A stretch of 64,000 nucleotides of DNA from Streptomyces ipomoeae 91-03. Its GTDB lineage: Bacteria > Actinomycetota > Actinomycetes > Streptomycetales > Streptomycetaceae. Location of the stretch: the NCBI RefSeq assembly GCF_000317595.1, contig NZ_AEJC01000530.1, positions 1 through 64,000 on the forward strand, in the 5' to 3' direction. The translations under genes and the position numbers were made by a program. The notes under the pieces are model-generated. The model searched no databases. It was not told where the DNA came from and worked only from the letters and a program-made list of their open reading frames with translations. Below, piece after piece: positions 1 to 7,490 of the stretch (the first letter of the stretch is position 1; every line of letters begins with the position of its first letter).

Positions 1-157
1 TGGAGGTGCAGTTGTCGCTGGTGTCGTTCAGCAGCGAGCCGATGACGGGGGCGGAGGCGATGGTCTCGATGTTGAGGTCGAAGTCCGAGCCGGCGGTGGT
101 GCTGCTGCTGTAGTCCGTCGCGGCCTTCGTCGTCGTGGTGGGGTTGTGCGGTGCCAT
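1..157 (-). CDS. FxLD-type lanthipeptide precursor (3' end off window)
   Basis: The ATG at 157-155 follows a good ribosome binding site (GAGGAGAACGTG), and 52 codons are visible before the window edge. The leader is Thr/Ser-rich and contains FDLNIETI at residues 26-33, which resembles the FxLD/FNLD leader box of class I lanthipeptides. The visible start of the core is rich in Ser, Thr, Asp and Cys (NDTSDNCTS, residues 44-52). FxLD-family precursors typically carry a TSDGC-like core. The methyltransferase of the FxLD system lies immediately upstream, which supports the assignment. LanB/LanC genes would be expected to the left and are not visible. Confidence 0.75.
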   Translation of the reverse strand, partial: MAPHNPTTTTKAATDYSSSTTAGSDFDLNIETIASAPVIGSLLNDTSDNCTS

Positions 158-206
158 CACGTTCTCCTCGCTGGTAGAGGTGGGTGGAATGTGCTGTGGT
201 GCCGGC

Positions 207-240
207 CTGGCCGTGGCGCCGCCGACGGCGTCACGGCCAG
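207..240 (-). terminator. Hairpin between methyltransferase and precursor genes
   Basis: Arms 207-221 and 226-240 pair over 15 bp with one mismatch around a CCGA loop. The hairpin includes the methyltransferase stop codon (233-231) and lies about 50 nt before the precursor start. It has no T-run, so it is a candidate attenuator or processing structure rather than a classical terminator. Confidence 0.5.
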
Positions 241-1481
241 GTGATCGTGACCCGCGTATGGGGGAGGTCGACGATCCGGCCCGCGGGGAGCCGGTCGTCC
301 GGGGTCCCCGCCGGGTGGACCTCGATGTGCGCGCGATGGGCACGGTGGTCGCTGTGCCAGACCTGGATTTCCTCCACGAGGCGGTCCGCGACTTTTTGCC
401 CTTGCGGCCCGTGGCCGATCGCCCCCAGCTCGAACCGGTCGGGGTCCTCGGTGGGGCGCGCGGTGCGGTAGGCGAAGCTGTCACCGTCCACCAGCGTGGG
501 GACGCCGATCGGCGACGCGGAGGCAACCAGGCCACGCTTCCGTGCGCCGATCTTGGCAGCCATCAGGGGCAGGTTGTCGAGCGCGGTCGTCAGCCACAGG
601 TCCAGGTGCTCGGTGGACTCGTCACCGGCCACCGTGACGCCCGACCAGGTCTCTACGCGGGGCATGCCCAGGGCAGTGCGCAGGGCATCGGCGTCGGGCT
701 CGGGGTGACCGTCCAGGCGGAGGGCGATCTCTTCTTCTTCCACCTCGTGGAGGAGGACGAGGCGTAGGCGGTTCTCGCCGGCGCCCTGCATCGGTACGAA
801 GCCGCACAGCTCGAACCCGTCACTGATCAGCCGTTCGCCGTCGCGGACGAACGCCACCGTGCGGGTCATGCCCCGCATCCGCAGCGGCACCACCAGCCGG
901 CCGCCCTCCTTGAGCTGGTGCACCCAGGCGGGCGGGATGTCGGCAGCCTGCACGGTGACGACGATCCGGTCGTACGGCGCGTGGCCGGGTACACCGTGCT
1001 CGCCGTCGGCGGTGACCACGGTGACGATCCGGTCGTGGCCCGTGGTTTTGAGGAAGTCCTTCGCTCGCCCGGTGACGTCGTGGTCGATGTCCATCGTGAC
1101 GACGCGGCCCTGGCTGCCCACCATCTCGGCGAGGTAGGCCGCGTTCACCCCGCCGGACCCGATCTCCAGGACACTCATCCCCGGCTGGATGTCGGCCTGT
1201 TCGATCTGCATGGCCTGGATGCGCGGGGCGGACACGGAGCTGATGTGCACGCCCGTCGGGTCCGTCTTCGTGACGGCCGCGAACTCAGCCTCGTAGCACT
1301 TGGCCATCTCGACTTCGGGGGTGGCCAGGTGCCGGGGGACCGAACGGAACGCGGCCACGACGCGAGCGCTTCGCACGGCTCCCAGTTCGATCAGCCGCTC
1401 CACCATGGCATCACGCAACTGCTGCTCGGAGTCCGGGGCGTTGTCGTTGTTTCCAGTCGTCATGTCGGGGACGTTATCCAC
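231..1481 (-). CDS. Methyltransferase, FxLD lanthipeptide system (PCMT-like)
   Basis: This 416-residue protein resembles protein-L-isoaspartate O-methyltransferases. It has a PCMT-like N-terminus (VRSARVVAAFRSVPRHLATP, residues 36-55) and a SAM-binding motif I, VLEIGSGG, at 104-111. A roughly 200-residue C-terminal extension is typical of the 'methyltransferase, FxLD system' family. Relatives such as OlvSA methylate an Asp in the lanthipeptide, leading to aspartimide and isoaspartate; this role is inferred here. The GTG start at 1481 follows AAGGAG at 7 nt spacing. An in-frame ATG at 1463 lacks a ribosome binding site. The precursor gene follows 73 bp downstream. Confidence 0.85.
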   Translation of the reverse strand: MDNVPDMTTGNNDNAPDSEQQLRDAMVERLIELGAVRSARVVAAFRSVPRHLATPEVEMAKCYEAEFAAVTKTDPTGVHISSVSAPRIQAMQIEQADIQPGMSVLEIGSGGVNAAYLAEMVGSQGRVVTMDIDHDVTGRAKDFLKTTGHDRIVTVVTADGEHGVPGHAPYDRIVVTVQAADIPPAWVHQLKEGGRLVVPLRMRGMTRTVAFVRDGERLISDGFELCGFVPMQGAGENRLRLVLLHEVEEEEIALRLDGHPEPDADALRTALGMPRVETWSGVTVAGDESTEHLDLWLTTALDNLPLMAAKIGARKRGLVASASPIGVPTLVDGDSFAYRTARPTEDPDRFELGAIGHGPQGQKVADRLVEEIQVWHSDHRAHRAHIEVHPAGTPDDRLPAGRIVDLPHTRVTITWP

Positions 1482-1582
1482 GAGCGTTCTCCTTCTCGGC
1501 GGGGTGAGCCAAGGGGGGTGAGGGTGGGTTTGGCAGGGGACGATGGCGAGGCATGAGCCGAGCGCCGGGGGAGTAACGAGGC

Positions 1583-1702
1583 TTACGGGGTGGCGGGAGC
1601 GATGGATACCGCGACGCCGATCACGAACCCGCACGACGCGGAGATGAGCACGATCAGCAGCGGGCCCGTGAAGCGCGCCAGCCGGGCTACGGCGCGGCCC
1701 AT
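1583..1702 (-). CDS. 39-aa single-TM peptide
   Basis: The ATG at 1702 overlaps the stop codon of the preceding 45-codon ORF as TGATG, a translational-coupling arrangement. The product is a basic N-terminus (MGRAVARLARF) followed by one hydrophobic segment of about 24 residues (GPLLIVLISASCGFVIGVAV). Family is not recognised. It lies in the same-strand series that leads into the FxLD methyltransferase, so a membrane role in peptide export or immunity can be imagined but is not shown. Confidence 0.4.
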   Translation of the reverse strand: MGRAVARLARFTGPLLIVLISASCGFVIGVAVSIAPATP

Positions 1703-1839
1703 CACGGTTTCCACCAGGACTGCCACACTCGCCTGGTGCCGCATGTGGCCCAGCGGTCGCCGACTCCGAGCAGGTGCAGTCCGGCGACGACGTTGATCAC
1801 TGGGGCGCTGCGCAGCGCTTCGCGGATGGACGACATCAT
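1702..1839 (-). CDS. 45-aa hypothetical peptide
   Basis: The ATG at 1839 overlaps the stop of the upstream resolvase-like gene (ATGA), with AAGGCGG just upstream as a possible ribosome binding site. Its own stop overlaps the next start. The sequence begins MMSSIREALRSAPVINVV and ends in a Trp-rich tail (VWQSWWKP). No domain is recognised. The chain of overlapping starts and stops on one strand is the main reason to call it. Confidence 0.4.
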   Translation of the reverse strand: MMSSIREALRSAPVINVVAGLHLLGVGDRWATCGTRRVWQSWWKP

Positions 1840-2273
1840 GTGCCGCCTTGTTGTTGGAGATCTGGGCGCGCGCTGAGGGCAGTCCCGTGGCCGATCGTCG
1901 ACGTGGCGGCGCGGACCACGACCAGCCGCGTGCTGGTTGCATCTATCTGCCGCCTCCGTTCTCGGGCGATCCGTTTGGGCCCGAGGTGACTGAGCGCGGG
2001 GATCACGGCGCCGTAGGAGTCGGGGAGTTCGAGGGCGTCGAGAAGGCCGACGAAGGCGGGCGAACGGGCGGCCAGGGTTGTCTCGCGGTCGGTGAAGACG
2101 CCGCACAGCGTCAGTTCGTGCCGACGACAGTAGTCGGCCAGGCAGTCGAGGAGCGCCGCGTGGCGGGCGAGGCCGCCGGTGATGTGGCGAACGTAGCCGA
2201 AGACCTGCGGGCCGGTGACCGGGCGTCGTTCCGTGATGAGTTCGTCGTCCATGCCCACAGCGTCGGCCGTCAC
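1836..2273 (-). CDS. Serine-recombinase N-domain-like protein, probably catalytically inactive
   Basis: This 145-residue protein has the layout of a resolvase N-terminal domain: VFGYVRHITGG near the N-terminus, then LADYCRRHELTLCGVFTDRE, then a LLDALELPDSYGAVIPALSHLG segment. The catalytic YxRxS signature is replaced by YVRHITG, so the nucleophilic Ser is not evident, and no C-terminal DNA-binding domain is present. The GTG start at 2273 follows AAGG. It leads the leftward series toward the lanthipeptide methyltransferase and is divergent from the XRE regulator at 2372. Confidence 0.6.
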   Translation of the reverse strand: MTADAVGMDDELITERRPVTGPQVFGYVRHITGGLARHAALLDCLADYCRRHELTLCGVFTDRETTLAARSPAFVGLLDALELPDSYGAVIPALSHLGPKRIARERRRQIDATSTRLVVVRAATSTIGHGTALSARPDLQQQGGT

Positions 2274-2371
2274 GAACGGCCTTGAAATGACCTCATGTTG
2301 TACTTGCGTTGCACTTCCAGCCCCGCCCCGTCACCGAGAGTGCTTCCATACGTGACGGAGGGAGGTCGTTC

Positions 2372-3415
2372 GTGGTCAGCGTGCAGCAATGGACAGGCAG
2401 AGAGGCGAGCGCTCTGCGCGCCGCGCTGCGCATGAGCATGCGCGCCTTCGCCGAACACCTCGGCGTGGCCCTGCGTACGGTGGCCAAGTGGGAGAGCCTC
2501 GGTACCGAAACCCAGCCGCGGCCCGACACGCAGGCCATCCTCGACACCGCGCTCGCCCGCGCTGACTCCGCTGCGCAGACGCGGTTCGAGGACGTGCTCT
2601 TCCCGGAGCGGCGGAGCGTGAGGCCGGCGGACTACGAGACCTGGACCGAGGACATCGAACGCGCCGTGGTCTGCGTCAGCCGCCAGGACTTCCCTTTCGC
2701 CTCGACCTTGTTGAACCGCTGGCTGGGCAGCCAGGACCCGCATCAATTGGACGACAAGGGCCTCTACCTGTACAGCCGTTCCCTCGTCCTCCTCGGGGAC
2801 CTCCAACGGGACCAGGGCGCGATCCTCGGCCCGCTCTCAGCCGTTCACTCGTACCGGACCGCCCACGGCATGTTCGCCGAACTCGACATCCCGCGCCGGG
2901 TGGCACAGATCGAGCTGTCCCTCGCCGTCGTGCAGGAGATGTCGGGGCGGCTCGGAGCCTCCGCCCGCCAGTACGAAATCCTCGCCGCGGACGAGCGCTT
3001 GAGCCCCAGGGACCGTGCCAGGGCCCGGCTCTGGGTGGGCACGGCGTTGAGCAAGGAAGGCAACAACGCATACGCCACCAAGGTGATGGCGGACGCCACC
3101 CATGCCTTCGAGGAACTGGGTGAGCCGGAGGACTGGTCGGTCGCCCACCAGAAATTGGCACTCGCCCACCGAGGCGCCGGCGACCTGAAGCAGGCTCTGC
3201 ACTACATCGACATCGCACGCACGACCGGCACCATCGACTCCCCGATGCAGAAGGTGCGGTTGGACACCGCGTACGGGCACATCCTTCTGTCGGATGCGGC
3301 GACCCGGAATGATGGGCTGTCGGTCCTCGATGAGGCGGCACAGATGGCTCGGCAGTACAGCCTGAGCCACCAGCTGCGCAGCATCGAGGGCATCCGAAAG
3401 GGCCAGCAGCGATGA
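2372..3415 (+). CDS. XRE-family regulator with TPR-like C-terminal region
   Basis: This 347-residue protein has an N-terminal helix-turn-helix at about residues 8-60 (RMSMRAFAEHLGVALRTVAKW). About 280 helical residues with TPR-like composition follow, as in Streptomyces regulators that sense a ligand or partner through the TPR part. The GTG start is chosen for the strong GGAGGGAGG site 6 nt upstream; an in-frame TTG at 2309 has no such support. Its stop overlaps the next ATG (ATGA), so it is translationally coupled to the ydcF-like gene. The target is unknown. Confidence 0.8.
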   Translation: MVSVQQWTGREASALRAALRMSMRAFAEHLGVALRTVAKWESLGTETQPRPDTQAILDTALARADSAAQTRFEDVLFPERRSVRPADYETWTEDIERAVVCVSRQDFPFASTLLNRWLGSQDPHQLDDKGLYLYSRSLVLLGDLQRDQGAILGPLSAVHSYRTAHGMFAELDIPRRVAQIELSLAVVQEMSGRLGASARQYEILAADERLSPRDRARARLWVGTALSKEGNNAYATKVMADATHAFEELGEPEDWSVAHQKLALAHRGAGDLKQALHYIDIARTTGTIDSPMQKVRLDTAYGHILLSDAATRNDGLSVLDEAAQMARQYSLSHQLRSIEGIRKGQQR

Positions 3416-4101
3416 GCCAGGGAGTGCCAGTGCCGGAGCACCAGCAGCGCCAGATCACCGACGAGCAGTTCCACGACGCGACGCTCATCTGGGACTACCA
3501 CCAGATGGGACACGAGATGCGCCCCTGCTCGGCGGCGATCGGCCTGGGCAGCCACGACCTGGGGGTGGCCACCACGGCCGCCGACCTCTACCGCGCCGGC
3601 CTCTTCCCCCTTGTCGTGTTCAGCGGCGGCAACAGCCCCACCACCCGCGCCCGCTTCCCGCGCGGCGAGGCCGTCCACTACCGCGAGCACGCGCTGAGCC
3701 TGGGCGTCCCGGACGAGGCGATCCTCGTTGAGTCGAAGGCGGCCAACACCGGCCAGAACATCACCTTCTCCCGCGAACTGCTGTCCGAGGCCGGTGTGGA
3801 GGTGGAGTCGCTGCTGCTGATCTCCAAGCCGTACATGGAGCGTCGCTCGTACGCGACGTGCCGCAAGCTGTGGCCCGAGGTGGAGGTCGTGTGCGCCTCC
3901 GAGCCGCTGGAGCTGGACGACTACATCAAGTCCATCGGCGACGAGAGGCTCGTCGTCGACATGCTCGTCGGCGATCTGCAGCGGGTGATCGAATACCCGA
4001 AGCTCGGCTTCGCCGTCGAGCAGGACGTACCGGGGGATGTGCATGACGCCTACGAGCGCCTCCTGGGCGCCGGTTTCGACAGCCGCCTCATCGGCAGCTG
4101 A
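3412..4101 (+). CDS. YdcF / ElyC-SanA family protein (DUF218)
   Basis: The protein is 229 residues. The DUF218 Rossmann-like core is seen in IGLGSHDLGVATTAADLY, LVVFSGGNSPTT and a later AANTGQNITFSRELL segment, matching the conserved Gly-Ser, SGG and ENT-like motifs of the family. There is no signal peptide or membrane segment, unlike envelope-linked SanA and ElyC, so a cytoplasmic nucleotide- or SAM-binding role is likely, as reported for E. coli YdcF. It overlaps the regulator upstream by 4 nt and the WbqC-like gene downstream by about 59 nt. Confidence 0.8.
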   Translation: MSQGVPVPEHQQRQITDEQFHDATLIWDYHQMGHEMRPCSAAIGLGSHDLGVATTAADLYRAGLFPLVVFSGGNSPTTRARFPRGEAVHYREHALSLGVPDEAILVESKAANTGQNITFSRELLSEAGVEVESLLLISKPYMERRSYATCRKLWPEVEVVCASEPLELDDYIKSIGDERLVVDMLVGDLQRVIEYPKLGFAVEQDVPGDVHDAYERLLGAGFDSRLIGS

Positions 4102-4828
4102 CGCGACACGCGGTGCGGCGAAGCGAGGCGTGTGCGCGATCCACCAGCCGAACCTCTTCCCGCGCCTGTCCACGCTGGCCAAGCTGTATGCCGCCGACCG
4201 GTGGATCGTCCTGGACAACGTCCAGTTCACGCGACGTGACTACCAGCACCGTGCTCGGCTCGCCTCGACGGACGACCCCGGGCAGCAGCAGTGGCTCACA
4301 CTCCCCACCCACCTGCCCCATGGCCGCCCGACACTGATCAACCAGGCGCTGCTCGCCGACCCGCGCCGTTCCCGGCGTACAGTCAGCATGCTCATCCGCC
4401 AGTTCTACGGCCGCAGCCGCCACTGGCCGGCGGTGAGCGGGGTGTTGGACGCGGTCCTCGACCGGTTCGAGACCACGGACCGCGTGGCGGATCTCGCCCG
4501 AGCATCGACGATCGCCCTGCTCGATGCCCTCGGCTGGAGCGGTGAAGTGCTGCACAGCAGCGCCATCCCAACCCGTCAAAGCCGGTCCGAGCGTCTGGCG
4601 GATCTCGTCGTGGTCACTGGTAGCACCCACTACCTGTGTGGCACGGGCGGCCTGCGTTACCTCGACCACCGGCCGTTCACCGCTTACGGCATCCCTGTTG
4701 TGCCGTTCCAGACGCCCGCGAACTCGGACGACCTCCTTTGGCGCTGGGCCCGACAGGTGAGCAGCCTCTGGGCAGTGAGCGAGATCGGGACGAGAGCCCT
4801 GGCGGCCCGTCTGGCAGCCGAGCGATAA
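4043..4828 (+). CDS. WbqC family protein
   Basis: The WbqC signature is clear: AIHQPNLFPRLSTLAKL near residues 31-47, then WIVLDNVQFTRRDYQHR, and a C-terminal LGWSGEVLHSS ... YLCGTGG(L)RYLD. Family members occur in surface-polysaccharide, glycolipid and natural-product loci, and some act in amino-sugar or acyl modification. The substrate cannot be told here. The ATG at 4043 has GGGGGA 6 nt upstream. An alternative GTG start at 4130 would remove about 29 low-complexity residues. Confidence 0.75.
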   Translation: MTPTSASWAPVSTAASSAADATRGAAKRGVCAIHQPNLFPRLSTLAKLYAADRWIVLDNVQFTRRDYQHRARLASTDDPGQQQWLTLPTHLPHGRPTLINQALLADPRRSRRTVSMLIRQFYGRSRHWPAVSGVLDAVLDRFETTDRVADLARASTIALLDALGWSGEVLHSSAIPTRQSRSERLADLVVVTGSTHYLCGTGGLRYLDHRPFTAYGIPVVPFQTPANSDDLLWRWARQVSSLWAVSEIGTRALAARLAAER

Positions 4829-5050
4829 CGCCGCTTCATCAGTTCGCCGGAGGCAGACAGGGAAGACCTCGAAACGACTGGTGCGCTGCAACAAGACATG
4901 TCAACGTGGATGACCTTCCGAACCCCGGGTCAACAACGGTGAGTGGCCTCTCTGCGTGCTCGCTGAGCGGAGCGGTGACACCGTTTCCGTTTGGAGACCG
5001 GCATCGAGATTCCCCGCACCCTCGACCATGGCCCTACCGGAGGGAAGACA

Positions 5051-5575
5051 GTGGACCTGATCACCCCAACCCAGCGCGACGAACTCTTCAACCGCTTCGA
5101 ACACGATGCCTTCCACCTGGAGTTGAGGGACCACTACGGATCTCCCGTAGAGGACACGCCGTACGCGCGGTGGCAGCGGGGCGAGCCCGACGACTACGCG
5201 TGGCTCAAGCCCTGGATGGGGCTCATGAAGCGCGTCACGGGCGAGGGCAAGACCGTCAGGCGCGTGCGAGTCATCACGCAGCCTCACTCCCAGTACGTCG
5301 GCTGGGAGCACTCGTTGACCCACCTCAACCAGGAGGCCGGCGAGGACATCCGATGGCTTCCGCGGCACCAGCTGCCGGAGGGCATCACGCTCCCAGTCGA
5401 CGGCAACGACTGGTGGCTGTACGACGACCGTCTCCTCGCCATCGGCCACTTCGACTCCGAGGGCCGAGTGCTGGTGTCGGAAATCGTCGAGGACCCGGAC
5501 ACCGTGGCCGAGTGCGTCCGCGTGCGTGACCTTCTCTGGGCCGCCGCCACCCCACACACCGAGTACAAGCCCTGA
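5051..5575 (+). CDS. DUF6879 family protein
   Basis: This 174-residue protein has the Streptomyces DUF6879 pattern: FNRFEHDAFHLELRDHY, then VTGEGKTVRRVRVITQPHSQYVGWE, WLPRHQLP, and DDRLLAIGHFDSEGR near the end. The GTG start is preceded by GGAGGG at 7 nt spacing; an upstream in-frame ATG at 4991 lacks a site. Such genes are frequent in Streptomyces accessory regions, often near XRE regulators, and the function is unknown. The 222-bp gap before it shows no other gene. Confidence 0.75.
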   Translation: MDLITPTQRDELFNRFEHDAFHLELRDHYGSPVEDTPYARWQRGEPDDYAWLKPWMGLMKRVTGEGKTVRRVRVITQPHSQYVGWEHSLTHLNQEAGEDIRWLPRHQLPEGITLPVDGNDWWLYDDRLLAIGHFDSEGRVLVSEIVEDPDTVAECVRVRDLLWAAATPHTEYKP

Positions 5576-5645
5576 CCCCTCAGCGAAGAGCCAAGCTCCG
5601 ACACCACCGGCAGAATCACGACGTCAGTGACCCATCCCCGAGCCC

Positions 5646-6395
5646 ATGGAGGCGCCCCTGCACCCGCACCACCCCAACGAGTCCCTCCGCCCTGACCTGC
5701 CGGACCCGGTGTACTGGGTCACCCCGCGTCACCTGGCCGGGGACGACGGCGTGCTCGCCGAGCGGATCGGCGACACCTTGGTCGGCCTCGGCTGGCGCAT
5801 GTGGCCGACCTCCCGCAACACCCTGCTGTACGTCAGCCCGGACGGGCTGCGAGGCGCTGAATGGATCCTCGCCGCCTACCCGTTCGAGCTGGGCGGACTG
5901 CCGGTGGCCTGGCAGCTGAGCGCTCGCTCGCATGCCGGCTCCGTGATGACGGAGTGGAACGCGTACTTCACCGCCGGCGTTCCGCACGAGGCGCTCGCCG
6001 ATCTCCTCGTGGCGATCGGCAGGCGCAAGACGCCCGACGTCGGCTTCGAGGGGCCCGAGACCGTCCTCAACGCGCTCTGTGCCCGCGGCTGGATCCGCGA
6101 CATGGACCGCCCCCGCACCACCGCCACGGACCTCGGGTTCTCCTGCAGCGTCTCCCTGGAGATGCTGCCACCGCTGATCGAGGACGCCGACCCGCGTCCT
6201 GACCTGGTGGGCTGGCAGGCGTGGGCAGACCCCGTTCCCGGCGCACCGTACCTGTGGTGCGCCAGCTTCAGCGCCAGCGTCCCCCATGATCTGGTCGCCG
6301 TGTTCGCCTCCTCGCTCGCCTCTCCTGCCCCGGTGCCGCGCCGCACCGTGCCCGAGAGCACCGAGGGTCGGCTCACCGTCATCCGCCGCAGCTGA
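5646..6395 (+). CDS. DUF317 domain protein
   Basis: This 249-residue protein appears to carry two DUF317-like units (about residues 35-130 and 135-225), seen as LGWRMWPTSRNTLLYVSPDG and PVAWQLSARSHAGSVMTEWNAYF and their weaker C-terminal counterparts. DUF317 proteins are almost restricted to streptomycetes and are common on plasmids and integrated conjugative elements. The function is unknown. Context supports an accessory-element gene. Confidence 0.75.
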   Translation: MEAPLHPHHPNESLRPDLPDPVYWVTPRHLAGDDGVLAERIGDTLVGLGWRMWPTSRNTLLYVSPDGLRGAEWILAAYPFELGGLPVAWQLSARSHAGSVMTEWNAYFTAGVPHEALADLLVAIGRRKTPDVGFEGPETVLNALCARGWIRDMDRPRTTATDLGFSCSVSLEMLPPLIEDADPRPDLVGWQAWADPVPGAPYLWCASFSASVPHDLVAVFASSLASPAPVPRRTVPESTEGRLTVIRRS

Positions 6396-6498
6396 CGGCC
6401 TCTACCCCATTGGAGCCGCTGGTGTGCGGCTCGTTCGCCAGTCTCTCCCAGCAGTCGCACGTTTTCCGCCCCCGCCAGATGACAGAGAGGAAGAGATC

Positions 6499-6816
6499 TT
6501 GTTCTTTCGACGTGCTCGTGAGGACCGCGCATTCCGTGAGGCCCAGCGTGCGGGTTTCGCTCTGCTCCTGCAGCTGCAGGCCACGCAGCCGTGGCCCGAC
6601 TTCTCCGAGCAGACCGCACCGGCTCCGGTTGCGGAGGAATCGGTGACGCCAGACTTCCTGCCGCCGGACTTGCGGGTGCCGTCGCGGCAGGAGGTGGCCG
6701 GGGTGATGATGCGCTGGCTGCCGCCGCTCGTCATTGGTGGCGAGGTCCGCACGTGGTCACGACTCAGAAGGTGCTCGTCGCCCGGCTGGGCGACGAGCAG
6801 TGGAGCCAACTGCTGA
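6499..6816 (+). CDS. Small hypothetical protein
   Basis: The TTG start at 6499 follows AGAGGAAGAG. The N-terminus is charged (MFFRRAREDRAFREAQRAG), followed by a Pro/Glu-rich middle. The last 20 or so codons overlap the next gene in another frame and look non-native (Ser/Cys/Gly-rich). A frameshift joining this gene to the next is possible. Family is not recognised. Confidence 0.4.
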   Translation: MFFRRAREDRAFREAQRAGFALLLQLQATQPWPDFSEQTAPAPVAEESVTPDFLPPDLRVPSRQEVAGVMMRWLPPLVIGGEVRTWSRLRRCSSPGWATSSGANC

Positions 6817-6968
6817 CCTTCGCCGCCGGCGGGCGCAGCAGCATCGTCAAGCACACGGCCGTCCGCACCGGGACGGTGGTCGTCGTGACCTCCGGCAGCC
6901 CCGGCCTTGTCGATGCCCACGTGCGCAAGGCGGTCGCCAAGGCCACGGTGGTCAGGTCTGCGGGGTGA
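6753..6968 (+). CDS. 71-aa hypothetical protein
   Basis: The GTG start is preceded by GCGAGG. The protein begins MVTTQKVLVARLGDEQW and has a compact alpha/beta appearance with no signal or membrane segment. It overlaps the preceding ORF by 64 nt and ends just before a strong bidirectional terminator. Family is not recognised. Confidence 0.45.
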   Translation: MVTTQKVLVARLGDEQWSQLLTFAAGGRSSIVKHTAVRTGTVVVVTSGSPGLVDAHVRKAVAKATVVRSAG

Positions 6969-6993
6969 ACAGGCAGCCGCTTCAGTCCTGCCG

Positions 6994-7024
6994 CAACGGC
7001 GGCCCACTGGGTGGGCCGCCGTTG
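6994..7024. terminator. Strong bidirectional hairpin terminator
   Basis: A perfect 14-bp stem (CAACGGCGGCCCAC and its complement) with a 3-nt TGG loop lies between convergent genes ending at 6968 and 7037. It separates the rightward cargo genes from the leftward mobilization genes. Confidence 0.85.
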
Positions 7025-7036
7025 GTGTGCGTCCAG

Positions 7037-7426
7037 TCAGTTGTTGTCGTGCTCGGCGCGGTATTCGAGGCCGGTTCGTGCGGCGACGATCTTGACCAGG
7101 CGCTCGTATTCCGCGTAGTCCTCGTCGGTCATGGTGGCGTAGATGTTGCTGCATGAGCCGTCGGGGAGTTGGTCGACGTACTTCATGAACAGGTCGACGA
7201 GGGCCTTCTGCATCTCATGGGTTTCCCGCGCCCACTCGTTCTCAAGCCGTCGCTGGGCCTTCGCGGCGGTTATCTCTGCCGGGGTAGCGGTGCAGATCAG
7301 ATCGTGCTCGGCGGTGGTGAACGCAGTCCCATTGCGGCGATACAGGAGCGATGGGTCATCGGGGCGGATGCTGTCCACTTCGGTGAGGAGGACGACGACG
7401 TGGGGGCGGACAGAGGGCTGGGGCAT
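7037..7426 (-). CDS. Hypothetical protein downstream of relaxase
   Basis: This 129-residue protein starts at ATG 7426, with AAGGA 7 nt upstream. It begins MPQPSVRPHVVVLLTEVDS; the C-terminal half is acidic and helical (DEDYAEYERLVKIVAARTG). It follows the relaxase by 64 bp on the same strand, so it is probably in the mobilization operon. Family is not recognised. Confidence 0.65.
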   Translation of the reverse strand: MPQPSVRPHVVVLLTEVDSIRPDDPSLLYRRNGTAFTTAEHDLICTATPAEITAAKAQRRLENEWARETHEMQKALVDLFMKYVDQLPDGSCSNIYATMTDEDYAEYERLVKIVAARTGLEYRAEHDNN

Positions 7427-7490
7427 GGGCGGTTCCTTGTGCGGTGTCGTGTGATCGGTATCGGTGATGGTGGCGCCGGCGTAGGGGTGT

